From Taenia hydatigena (lineage: Eukaryota > Platyhelminthes > Cestoda > Cyclophyllidea > Taeniidae): a stretch of 64,000 nucleotides of DNA. Both the position numbers and the translations under genes were made by a program. Shown here one piece after another: positions 39,176 through 49,159 of the stretch (its first letter is position 1; each line of letters begins with the position of its first letter). The stretch lies in NCBI GenBank assembly GCA_036345935.2, contig JADWOT020000584.1, forward strand, positions 72,326 through 136,325. The letters run 5' to 3'. The notes beneath the pieces are model-generated. The model saw only the letters and a program-made list of their open reading frames with translations. It was not told where the DNA came from and made no database searches.

Positions 39176-40540
39176 TCGATGCATATATCTCTGTGTTGGT
39201 GATCTCCATCCACTGCGTTTTGGCCTAGTCCCCCTGCCTCAAGTTCACTATTCACTATAGCTTCAGCCCGATTCTCCAATACCGACTCTGCCACTCCTCC
39301 ACGTCTCCACTCAATCTTTCTCACCATATTACACACCACTCCCACCGTAAATTCTATCACCCGATCAGTACCACTTGACAAATTCCAGATCACATTCAGC
39401 GCAACCCGTATCGTCACTTTCGTAATTAAATCATTTGTTTTATTCCTTTTGTTGATTTTCCCAACATCTTTAAAAGTGTACTTAATAAACACAATTGAGG
39501 GGATGCAGCGCTCTCAAGAAAAGCCTGTTCCGAATTTTTGCACTTGTAGACTGACTGTTCTTGTAAGACTACCTCCATTTAATTTGCTACTGACCTTTGC
39601 CTCCACAGCTTGCTTCGGGTTGACACTGGTGCTTTTCCCCACTTCGAGGAATCACCGCGTTTATTTTCGATGCATCAACGTAGCCGGTGTTCTGCCGTTC
39701 ATATTAATTGCAACTGCTAACGAGGGTTGCTATACCTCGAACCGTTATGCACTATGTTTGGATCCATCGCTATGATATTTTAATCCTGTTAGGGCCGCAT
39801 CGATACTCGGAGGGGTCCTCCTGCGATACCTTTCCAGATATTAATGCTGTTTTACTCTGAATGGGAGCACATTTTACCTAAACTCAATCATAGAAGCTTG
39901 CATGTGTTGCCGAACCTAAGTAGCGGATACGCATCTTTTGACTGCAGTGTTTTCCTACGAAAGCACAAAACAGCTGCTTCTCGTATGCTAGTGAGCATAA
40001 TTCAAGCGACTAGCAACACTAGGCGTCCGATATGAGAGCGTAAGGCTTGGATAATAATTGAAACTCTAAGATGCCGATGGCAGGCGAAATTCCTGAGGCA
40101 GTAAAGGCATGTCAAATGTGCCAACTCATTCAGTCACACCTTAACTACCAAATAAGTCATTCCATGTCTCACCGCGGCAAAGCATAGCACCTGATTGGAG
40201 CATATATGTTAGAAACGGAAGTAAGTCAAGGAGTGAGTGCGGAGGAGAAGGTGTGGGAAATGGGTGATGGTAAAGGGATTAGAGAGGATTGGAGAAGAAG
40301 GAAGGAAGCTGGTGGTAGAGAGGTGCTCTATTAAGTTAGGCATTGTCTTAATAGCCTGGATTTCGATGGTTCAAGGCTCTCACTGAACATGCTAATAATT
40401 TCATCTCTTCCTCTCTAGCGCATTTAATTGTCCTTCCCATTCCGGTGTCAAAGTAGGTGGCCTGCGCATCCTTCTTGTTTTAATCCGTTGCTGAACAGAC
40501 AGTGCTACTACAAGCAGGGGAGGATATGAAGGAACTTTAC

Positions 40541-40612
40541 GGTCCCGGCGAAACTTGAACTCTTAGTTTCCTGATCCAAAGCCCGAAGCCTTATCCATTA
40601 GGCCACGAGACC
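40541..40612 (-). pseudogene. tRNA-Arg-like sequence, degenerate
   Basis: 72 nt with a fully paired acceptor stem GGTCTCG/CGGGACC and an intact D arm (GCCTAATGGATAAGGC) typical of eukaryotic tRNA-Arg. The anticodon stem has one mismatch and two wobbles, and the T stem has two mismatches. The loop CTTTGGA gives TTG (Gln) where tRNA-Arg would have TCG, a single C-to-T change. It lies 1.4 kb from a similar sequence at 39104 in the same orientation, but their 3' flanks differ. A functional tRNA is possible but less likely. Confidence 0.55.
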
Positions 40613-40852
40613 AACACTCATTGCTTCCCCTTTAAACACCATTCTCTCCTTAGCAATACCATCCGCTGCAGTCAAGCAGCACACCTTCTTCTTCTATCAG
40701 TCCATTCTTTGCAGCTGTAATGCGATGAATTCAACATTTCCGTATGTGCAAACTACTTCTACTTTCGATGACGCCGTGGTAGTGGTTATGGCTGTGTTTG
40801 CGTAGATGCCTTATGAAGCAGGCGCACCAGCCGGCGACGACGGGTACGGAAG

Positions 40853-41521
40853 ATGAGTGGTGGTTCGCTAAGTGATCCTGACACTCAGCAAAATAACGAA
40901 AATAGCGATTGTTTGAATCAATTTAAATACCATTCTGGTCCTTATTCTAGCATTTGCACCGATGCTTTAGGTTATTACTTACTAAATTACCCAATCGACC
41001 AAATTAACAGTAAAGGTAAAAATACACATCACCGCTTTTGGAAGTGTGAAAGCTTTATTTATTTTTTACGTCTCTTGGATGGTACTAAGATGTACTTCTG
41101 ACTGTGCTTTATTATTGCGCAAATCACGCCTCGTTGCTTCCATTTCATCGTCTTAGGCCAGCTAATGAAGTCATTTCAGCCGACAATCAGCAGTAAAGTG
41201 TTGAAGTTACCAAGGCACTTAAAAAATAATGGGAGATGGAAACATGAAGTAGTTAAGTTCACCGATATCTTTCTCAGCCTCACTATACTTTACCTGATCC
41301 ATGTAACTGAACCTCAATGCTCGAACGCCTTCCGTTACCTTTCCCTGGTAGAATACTTCAATAAACTTCTCGTGTGGACCTGCTCCAATGGAGGCCAGCA
41401 GCTCTATAGGATTTATGTTAGGTCGGTCCCTCAAAAGGCCCTATTACGTGAGGAGGGCGTGAGCGACAGTTGGCCGACTGAATTTTTTATTTTCGACTCA
41501 GCCGTATGGTTTTACAATTGA
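40853..41521 (+). CDS. Candidate two-exon gene, unknown function
   Basis: An ATG preceded by a CpG-rich leader opens a frame beginning MSGGSLSDPDTQQNNENS, a hydrophilic N-terminus. A donor at 41016 (AAAG|GTAAAAA) and an acceptor at 41156 (ATCGTCTTAG) join it in phase to a frame open to a stop at 41521, giving 175 residues. Against it, the opposite strand of exon 2 (41219-41434, containing NPIELLASIGAGPHEKF) has a more coding-like first-base pattern and its own donor (CAG|GTAAAG). So the second exon may be a shadow of a minus-strand gene. No domain recognised. Confidence 0.3.
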
Positions 41522-42818
41522 ATTTGTGGAAATTTTCAGCATCTTTGCATTTTCTGGCTGAGAAATGAGTCGAGTCATCTAGAGGGCTATAAGGAACTAA
41601 GAATAAGTAAATATTGACCGATATCAAAGCCATAATAGCGACCGACACATCAGGTTCACACAATCTTCAGGATCTTTTCGCCAAATTCCGGGCCAATATT
41701 TTTTTAGGAGATGATCTAATTTGCATTTGCCTGGAGCGCTTGACTTGTCCACTCAGCGAGGGAGGTTCTTTTGCTGTGTAGCGCTGTTAAAAGCAGTTTA
41801 GAGCACCTAGTTAAGGGAGATTATAGCAGTCTTGTCTTAATCTACCTGGAACTGCAAAGGCGAGAATTGATAATAGGGGTGTAATATCCAACTTCTAATT
41901 TTCTTGGAACTAGATATTGCTAGTTTCACATGTGTGGTGTCCTGCGCATGCAATGATATAAACCACAGGTCAAAATCCAATTTTATGCAGATTGTTTTTA
42001 CGGTGGTGAAACGGAGTGAGTAGCTCGTTTGTGATTAAATATTTTCCTCAAAGCTGCTAAGTAATTATAATTGGCTAGTATTTTAGACGTATTTCAAGGG
42101 TACTTTGTTCTAGAAATTTGCAATTAACAAATTCGCCGCGCATTATTAATCAAATGTTGGGTCTAAAGAGCGAAGTCGAAATGTTTCATGTTTGGCTACT
42201 GTTAATTTACGCATGAGAAGCATGATAATAAACCACGAAATTCAGCCCATTTTTACCTCAGTTATGCGCAAAGTAATGCTATAGGTGAGATCCTAATTCC
42301 AAATCCATTGCTAGAATCCATGCATGGTAAGTTATGCACCAGCCAGAGGTGACACATTCTTGTGGATTTGAAGGCCAACAATGCCGTTTCCATGAAGCGC
42401 TTCCTAGTAATTAAGGTATTTTTCCAAAAAATATGAACCATTTCGCTGAAATCATGATGTTTTGGTGTCGCAAGGGATCCTATTTACCGACGAGGTGGGA
42501 AGCAGTTACCGGTAATGACCTTGGAGCTGCTCCGCTTAACAGAATATACGATTTACAGTACACCTATGTCTTAGAATTCACAAGCATTATATGTGTCTGC
42601 TTTTTGTCTTAAACAATACGTGGCACATTCCATTTATGACGCATGGCCAAACGATTGTTTTAAAAAATCAGAATAAAAGCAAATCACTAATTATATGTGT
42701 GCGTGCAGATATAGTAAGTTTTTTACTTATTTGCATTCCAATTCATTTTGTTTTTTAAAAAGAATGTAGCGACAATGTTTCTTATCTATTCTTCTCAAAT
42801 ATCATAACTTCTTCATAT
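41522..42818. other. No gene seen
   Basis: AT-rich sequence with short frames only. Confidence 0.45.
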
Positions 42819-43364
42819 CTAGACATGGATCTTCCAAGCTCTACTGCAGTCATAGCTCATATTATGCAACGCTTGCCTAATGTTACATCGCATTCGGATT
42901 TCCACTCTGAACTGAACGGCCGCCCAATTAGTCACTATCTCGTTAGCTATCATCATCATCGTTGTCGCCTGGCTTTTAACCGCGATAGGAAATTCTTTAA
43001 CCAGCGACTGCTCCCGCTGGTCAATGACATGCTGAGCCAACGTCTTGCAGCACCAGTTAAGGCCGGACTCAGGAGAGACCCCTACATCAATTGCTATTGA
43101 CAATAGCTCTTGTGAAAGAGCACGGGGGACCAGCGGGATTCTCTGCCACTGTAGATATAAGCGGATGTTTAACGTAACGACTTCCTCCCAGTCTCTAAAG
43201 TTTATGCCTTTTTTGAAGTAAAGGAGGTTTACCAACGCTGTCACCAGCATAGACGGCCCTAAGCCTCCCTTCTCTTCCCTTCTTCCACCCTTACTATGAG
43301 AAGGTTGGATGTTTCTAGACAACTTTATTGTGAGCCGAGACAAGATATGGGATAACTTGGCCAA
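42819..43364 (-). CDS. Longest open frame of the window, 181 residues, unidentified
   Basis: The minus-strand frame is uninterrupted and has a purine bias at codon position one over its downstream two thirds. It ends WKIHV then TAG. It contains WEEVVTLNIRLYLQW and SGLNWCCKTLAQHV. No domain recognised. The opposite strand is also open for 91 residues (42825-43100, starting MDLPSSTAV directly after an acceptor-like ATATCTAG), so the coding strand is uncertain. Its 5' end touches a degraded family II LTR. It could be an exon or the residue of a retroelement. A frame this long is not far beyond chance in 64 kb. Confidence 0.3.
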   Translation of the reverse strand: MAKLSHILSRLTIKLSRNIQPSHSKGGRREEKGGLGPSMLVTALVNLLYFKKGINFRDWEEVVTLNIRLYLQWQRIPLVPRALSQELLSIAIDVGVSPESGLNWCCKTLAQHVIDQREQSLVKEFPIAVKSQATTMMMIANEIVTNWAAVQFRVEIRMRCNIRQALHNMSYDCSRAWKIHV

Positions 43365-43489
43365 AATATCTAAGACAAGAGTGTCTCAGGCCCTAAAGAG
43401 TGACCACGTTAGTCCACAATCAGACCAAAATTTTTTTCCTGCCTCTGGCCTATAAAGCACATTTAAAGGACATAAGTGTCGTAATAAGT
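43338..43489 (+). repeat. Degraded family II LTR, 3' part
   Basis: Resembles the second half of the 226-bp LTRs at 12913 and 50582. It shares AAGATATGGGAT, then CTGCCTCTGGCCTATAAAGC and CATTTAAAG near the 3' end. The end reads AAGTGTCGTAATA in place of AAGTATTACA, and the 5' half is missing or unrecognisable. This is the oldest-looking family II copy here. Confidence 0.55.
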
Positions 43490-43517
43490 GCAACGCAGCG
43501 CCTTCAGCTTTGTCCAG

Positions 43518-43685
43518 CCCCCAAGAAGTCGAAAAAAGGACAGTCTTCGAGCAGAAAGCACATCTATTTCACGCATCGACGACCCACCCAACGAAGGTAC
43601 GGCGGAGGAGGACAAACTCATTTGCAGTTCCAAGGGATTAGGCAAGTGGGCCAGATACGACTATTTTAGTAGAAGTTGCGCATAA
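43518..43685 (+). CDS. Candidate terminal exon, basic then acidic, unidentified
   Basis: After an acceptor (CAGCTTTGTCCAG) the frame reads a basic Ser/Arg/Lys run (PPRSRKKDSLRAES), an acidic stretch (RIDDPPNEGTAEEDK) and then GLGKWARYDYFSRSCA before TAA. Base use by codon position looks coding. It sits just 3' of a degraded LTR, which would then lie in the preceding intron. The plus-strand frame at 42825-43100 is a possible upstream exon, but only weak donors join them. No family recognised. Confidence 0.35.
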   Translation, partial: PPRSRKKDSLRAESTSISRIDDPPNEGTAEEDKLICSSKGLGKWARYDYFSRSCA

Positions 43686-43699
43686 CTAGAACATATCAA

Positions 43700-45640
43700 C
43701 CCCTTCCAGCCTCAACGCACTAACAGTTCTGCACGTAGACCGTAGCTTCTAATGGAGGAAACCTTAAGGCAGTCTCAAAACACACGTCTAGACCAAGAGA
43801 ATTGTCGAAAAATGTAAAACAAACCCCACCTAATCCTTTGATCGTAAAGAGATTAATCAAAATCAAGTATTCAGCAGGTGAAGCAGATTTTTGAAATGAA
43901 AGAAGGAAATAGAAGTATGGGGAGATATGATGGGTGGGTATGTGGAAAAGGGATGAAGTGATATGAAGTGGCTGAAGATTGAGCATGATGAATGAGTAAT
44001 TAGGAGAGCAACAAGAGCCTGCGAAAATAGGAAGCAGAAGGCAGTAGTCATTACCAGGAACTCAGCCACTCCCATCTCCTATTCTGTAGCGATGGCCTGG
44101 GTTCGGTTAAGGCTCCGTCCCATTTCCTCTAACCCTACTTCCGTGACCACCAAAGCACTCTGAATGGTGGCAGTTGAGGCAGCATGTTTGCGTTAGGCTG
44201 CTCCCAGGTTCTCCGGCAGCCAAGTGTGCATAGACTGCGGTGCTGCGTTGGATGACACAAGTTCCGCACATGCTTCGAACCCGATACTCTCCCTTCGTGA
44301 TCCTCCAGCAGTGGATCTGTCTGCACTGCTGTCGGTGGTATCGGTTGCTGAGGCATGCGAAAATTGCTTAGTAACATGAACTAAAAGCCGAAAATCTCAT
44401 ATTTGCTTCTAACCCGCCAACTGCTTGACTTATGTTTTAGCGCCGCTTCCAGATTCATTTGCCTTCAAACGTCTTAAAATAATGTAGAAGCCTTGCAAAA
44501 GTGAATGAACCAGTAACTAGATAGAAGACTGGATTGAGGATGGATGGACTAAGGGACCAATATACAGATGACTGAACTGAATTGCTGAATAATTTTACCT
44601 ATGCGCATTTCGGGAAACTTGGGATAACTTCAGAAACATCTTCCTCAACGCGGTAAAACAAAAATAACCCCAGTTGACGGCCAAAAATACATTCGTACTG
44701 GAGAGATGAATTGGGGTAGATGAATTGGTAAGTAGATTTGGCTTTTGGATGGACCCCTTACAAACAGCACATTCTACGGCAACGCTACTTCCAAAGTTGA
44801 TTTCGAAGAAGCAATTGGACAGATTGCATAAAAACTAAAAGCATGTTCCTATAAGATTCATTCTAGGCGAGGTACTTTTAGTCTACACTGAATGCCGCTG
44901 CAATGGGATTGATTTTGCCTATCTCGGCAGCGACAAGGAACTGAATTACACCACATAAAAAGTGATTTGTGCTTTATCCGCGTTGTGGTGAAAATTATCA
45001 GTCATATGGAAGGAATAACCACTTTAACCGTCACTTGACAAAGTGAAGAGTGCACACTTGTTCACCCATAAAAAGTGATCAAGGCACAGATATTTCCAGA
45101 GTTCTCTCTTTCAAACTGAGGTGGCGCCCAACCAACTGTGCCTCATCTTTACAATTATCGCTGAATTCTGAGCAAAAAGTATTCCGAAGAAAACAACCCG
45201 TCATTAACCAAAATAACCTACTTACTGCTAGAAGAGGGGCGCGCTTTATTGCTTGGAATGAGATGACAAAGCATAAATATCATCCCGATTCGAAATAGCT
45301 AAGGAAATTGGCCTCAAATAAAAAGCCTTAACAAGGCTGTTTGACGTAGCGAAATCTGACAGACGTAGGAAAACTTACTCATAGAGAGGAGCAAAAACGT
45401 CTGCCTACGAAACCCCCAGATACTGGCAGTCTTCCCTGCATTGGTGGTCAAGCGCCTTCACCTAAAGGTCGTTGAACAGGGACAAAATGCTTAGCGATTA
45501 ATAAGGCCACGTCTATTATCAATCGTTAACCAAATAAAAAAGCAAAAGAGCAAGAATTTTAACCAAGGTGCTTTGCGAAAGTACGAAGGCACTACCGTCA
45601 TCTTATAACCTATTATTTTCACTACATCATTTTGATCCAC
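43700..45640. other. Mostly non-coding; short purine-rich block at about 43.85-44.05 kb
   Basis: The plus strand at roughly 43850-44050 is G+A-rich, like the longer blocks elsewhere. No exon with good splice edges was found in the rest. Confidence 0.4.
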
Positions 45641-45660
45641 AGTACGAGCTTCTCTCTACA

Positions 45661-45937
45661 ATGAGCAAGCCCCGCACGGTTTTGCCTTTGAGGGCAAAAC
45701 AAAAGCGCAATAGTCAGTCGGCGCTTCGCCTTTACCGGTGCAGTCTTTGAGCCAGCCATACTTTTGCATTTTTCAGCCAACTGTCGACACCAATACCTGG
45801 TGTTAACCCCAAAGAACTTGAGCAGAAATTATTAAATAAGAACGATAAGGAGGGTAAGCACATTGTTCATGTACGTCATGTCGCATTTCCAATGGGCAGT
45901 TAATTCAGCGATGACTCACAAACGCCTGCGGTATTGA
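45661..45937 (+). CDS. Candidate three-exon small gene, about 60 residues, unidentified
   Basis: Exons 45661-45737, 45777-45853 and 45909-45937 join in phase and end in TGA. An acceptor-like site (TTTGATCCACAG) sits 18 bases before the ATG and could receive a trans-spliced leader, as happens in flatworms. The first intron is only 39 nt (GTGCAG..TTTTTCAG), a size typical of flatworm short introns. The second starts GTAAGC; its acceptor could instead be at 45899, adding VNS. The product starts MSKPRTVLPLRAKQKRNS, is strongly basic at first, then reads QLSTPIPGVNPKELEQKLL, a likely helix, and ends THKRLRY. The run ALRLYRQL recalls the LYR motif of mitochondrial LYR proteins, but the rest does not fit well, so I assign no function. 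Confidence 0.5.
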
Positions 45938-45999
45938 AGAATTTTCTCCAAAACACCTTTAAGTTACATCGAATCTTATCGAGTAGACAGATAATAGCC

Positions 46000-47900
46000 A
46001 CCACCGATTCGCCGTGAACATCTGCGCCTACAGTCCAGCGTGCACGCACTAATACATGCAGACCGTAGTCTGTTAGGCAGGAAGTGGTGAGTGCTCCAGG
46101 CCTACGAGGTGACATGTGTGGGCAATTTAGTGATAAATGCAATGAAGTGTTTATTTGCATAGCATTTGTGGCAATATATATCAATCTTCATTATGAACTA
46201 TTCACCCAGTCGGACAGACATTCAAGAAACCACCCTACACGCGTACATAAAGCGCTGGAACTAAATATTCATGAACATCAATTTCTACTTTGCCGAATAC
46301 GATTCGAATACTTGGCGAAAACCTAGCTTTTGCTCCAATTTTAGAAACAATTTAAACCCCATTCAGTCTCAGCCAGTGGGTATGGAAAATCGGAGCGAGA
46401 ACACCTGATTACCCTGCCAGTAGTGGCTCATGTGTTCCCCAATTCCTAACAAGTGAGCAAACCGAATTTTGCTGGAAACCGCACAAACTTTTTATACCAT
46501 CTCATGCATCATCGAGCTTCCCGTGAATTGGCAAGAGCAGAAGTTCAAGTAACAACCTGGTAAATATTGTTGAACTTAATTATTTAAACCCATTAGACAT
46601 TTGCCAACGACGAAGGATAGTTTGCGTGCCGTGGACAGAACAGCGGCCTGGGATTTCTGGTACCAGACTGTAAAGTGATCGTGATGCAAGACCAGAACCA
46701 ACGCAACTCAAAATATTTCGTCAAGGACTAAGACTCCATACAATGTGTGGCGCAAGTCTGCTGCAGAATACAATCGCCCGTTATCAGCGATCAGGTAGCC
46801 GTCCCGATATTTTGAAATCTTGGCAGGCAAGAGCAACTTATGCAGGGGCTGGTTTTCTAGGAACCACGATGGATTTCGGAAAACACAACAGTAGCGATGG
46901 AAAATCGAATTCCACAAACAAGTAGAAGTCGACTAACGAGAGCCTTCAACGCCTTTTGACTAGCTTGAGAAATAACAAAGGCAAATATTTAAGCTGAATT
47001 GCAATAACTAGTTAATAGCAAAATGAAGGTCTAGTTAAATTCGATCAACGTTTGTAATGGGAAAGAGAAGACTTGCAGTTTGGACAAAACAGGCGTCTCT
47101 GAATCCCTCCTTCTCTTTCTGCACGACGACAGCGATCGAATGAGCCACTTGTGCTCCAGGTCCCACCATCCCCAGAGATCATTCTATCTTTCACCCCAGA
47201 TGTCCTGACTATCGATAACACACTGACGAGCCGCGTTACCAAATTCAAAGCCGCACCGAAAGACACTGAGGAAGCAGAGGTGACAACAGAACTATCAGCA
47301 TTGCTGCCTTGATTCCAGGAGAATTAAGAGTCATCAGCAAATCGGTAGCAGCACCGACCTGCCACTTCCCAACGTAGTCATGGATCCACGCCACCTAAAA
47401 CAAAGCATAGTTGGTGGGCGAGAGTTATTAGTGGAATGACAATTTTTGGTGAAAGAGGGGCACAATGGGAAAGACTAATTCAAAGACGCGGTGGTTATTC
47501 GCCTTTGTACCGAAGACGGTACCTGCGCGAGCGCTAAGTATGGCATAAGGAAATAGATATGTTGGGGAGATTGTTGGCGGTCCCAAGTTCACGGTTCTAA
47601 TGGCGATACAGTAGCAAGACGCCCAAGGAGGTATGGACGTGCTGGTTTCGGCCGCTACTTTAGCCTCATCGCAATCCCTACCTCTAGGAAAAGTAGCGAT
47701 AGGGGTGAAGCGGAGATCATTTGTTAATAGGGTATCGAGTTCGTGAATGAAAGTGACAGCAAGGAAGATGAATAAACTCACTATAAGGCACCGAAGAGTA
47801 CCTATATGCTCCAAAGCAAGGACAATAACCGAAAACCAACCGAAACTAACGGCATGGTAAAGCAAAATTTAATCGGCATTTGTAAGCAAATACAACCACA
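46000..47900. other. No confident gene
   Basis: Open frames at 46708-46917 (minus), 47045-47266 (minus, with CPNCKSSL near the end) and 47428-47865 (minus, 145 residues) are not supported by splice signals or recognisable domains. Some may be retroelement debris, but I saw no reverse transcriptase or integrase motif. Confidence 0.35.
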
Positions 47901-47908
47901 CAAACACT

Positions 47909-48500
47909 ATGCTGAATTCGAGAAATAGACTGGTTCAGCATTCGTATTTGACTCTCTCACTGTATGCTAAGTGGGCGCAAGGTTCTTACTTTATTCCCCG
48001 AGGTAAAACCTGTGGCCAAATGAACGTCAGGATCACTTTTGATCGCTTACATAAGTGTGTTCACCAACAATTCTTTTTTCTCGTAAATTCATATGGACAA
48101 ATTTTACCCCACATTGAGTACTCGGCGTGACTAAGAGGTATCTGCCTCCTCTCCTCCCCCCCCCCCACAACGCACGAACGCAATGCTTTCTGACGTGTAT
48201 TTGACAATCCTTGCAGCCATCTTCGACTTAACGCAATGGCACAGGCCGAGCAACACAGAAAATCACTTTTTGTTTAGAGACACCGATTCAACCTACCAAA
48301 TCAATTCTGATGGCAATCAGTACTCCATTAATGTTCGTTTTTCTGATTCCGTCCCCAAAATAAGTGGAATATTAGGAAACAAATCAGAGGCATTAGATGC
48401 CAATGGCAACGCTACTAGGATTCAACAAAAATACAGAGAAGAATATAAGATAAATCACAACAGATACTATTACAATAGAGCTCCACGAAAGAAGAAGTAA
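47909..48500 (+). CDS. Candidate two-exon gene, 125 residues, faint small-heat-shock-like fold
   Basis: Exon 47909-48002 (ATG, MLNSRNRLVQ..) ends at CCCCGAG|GTAAAACC. Exon 48217-48500 starts after CAATCCTTGCAG and joins in phase, ending TAA. The second exon is hydrophilic and reads YQINSDGNQYSINVRFSD, then EALDANGNATRI, then YREEYKINHN, with a basic C-terminus RAPRKKK. The order (DG-x-Y strand, hydrophobic strand, REEY-like strand) faintly recalls an alpha-crystallin domain. I treat that only as a suggestion, because the domain would be shorter than usual. The intron carries an 11-C run (48156-48166) before its acceptor. The donor is average. Confidence 0.4.
48156..48166 (+). repeat. Poly(C) tract, 11 C
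   Basis: Eleven consecutive C within a pyrimidine-rich run upstream of an acceptor at 48216. It may simply serve as the polypyrimidine tract, or vary in length between individuals. Confidence 0.9.
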
Positions 48501-48846
48501 ACCAACGAGGCATAAGATGGACGTTACGGTTCTTCATGTTTACTGGCTGGCTTGTTTTCAACGCATGCAGCATCCACCTACAAAGACGTTTGGATGGCTG
48601 AATCATACAGTACGCTACAGAAAAGAAATCAACCCTCAAGATATGACTTTATTTACCCATTAAAATTGCTCACATAAAAGAAGTCTAATAATCCACCCAG
48701 AAAGATATGCTTATAGGACTTCAAATCAGTCATTTATAATATACCAATAGGGAAGACGTTCTACAGTAGGTATAAGGCCCATTTGAAATAACCAGTACGC
48801 CAAATATATGCAAGGTTAGTAATTGAAGGGCGAACAATTACCTCAG

Positions 48847-49152
48847 CCCTTACCCGAAATTCCACCAGGGGCGCAATCTTTTAAGCGTCCGCCTTCGCCG
48901 CATGTTCGTTGCCATGGTACTACAGTTCTCTGCCCCATAGAAAGAGAGCTTAATGAATCACACGCTTTCAAAATGAGCAACAAGCCCCACGATAGAAGGA
49001 TGCGAGCTCTTTCAGCGCAACAATGGCTGTACAGCACAGAGGAGACATTTACCATACCCTTTGCAACTGAGAGATCGAAAGCACCAATCCTTCTTAGGAG
49101 CGGAGAAACTATGCCTATACACGGAAATCCTTCCGATTTGCAACCGGCATAG
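48847..49152 (+). CDS. Candidate terminal exon, 101 residues, unidentified
   Basis: After an acceptor (CAATTACCTCAG) an open frame runs to TAG. It is Pro/Arg/Glu/Ser-rich: LPEIPPGAQSFKRPPSPH, then IERELNESHAFKMSNKPH, then ETMPIHGNPSDLQPA at the end. Codon-position base use looks coding. It may belong to the gene at 47909-48500 through an unseen exon, or to another gene. A further plus-strand frame at 49601-49786 ends at a strong donor-like CTG|GTAAGAAAA. No domain recognised. Confidence 0.4.
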   Translation, partial: PLPEIPPGAQSFKRPPSPHVRCHGTTVLCPIERELNESHAFKMSNKPHDRRMRALSAQQWLYSTEETFTIPFATERSKAPILLRSGETMPIHGNPSDLQPA

Positions 49153-49159
49153 CTACTTT

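Noticed and set aside
39154..39492. 112-residue minus-strand frame
   Set aside because: Its 3' end runs into the tRNA-like sequence, and it shows no domain or splice edges. Probably repeat-derived.
40541..40612. Functional tRNA-Gln (anticodon TTG)
   Set aside because: The body is tRNA-Arg type, and the anticodon and T stems carry mismatches. More likely a degenerate copy.
45661..45937. Naming the small gene as an LYR-motif mitochondrial assembly factor
   Set aside because: Only the short ALRLYRQL run matches. The following residues and total length do not fit the family.
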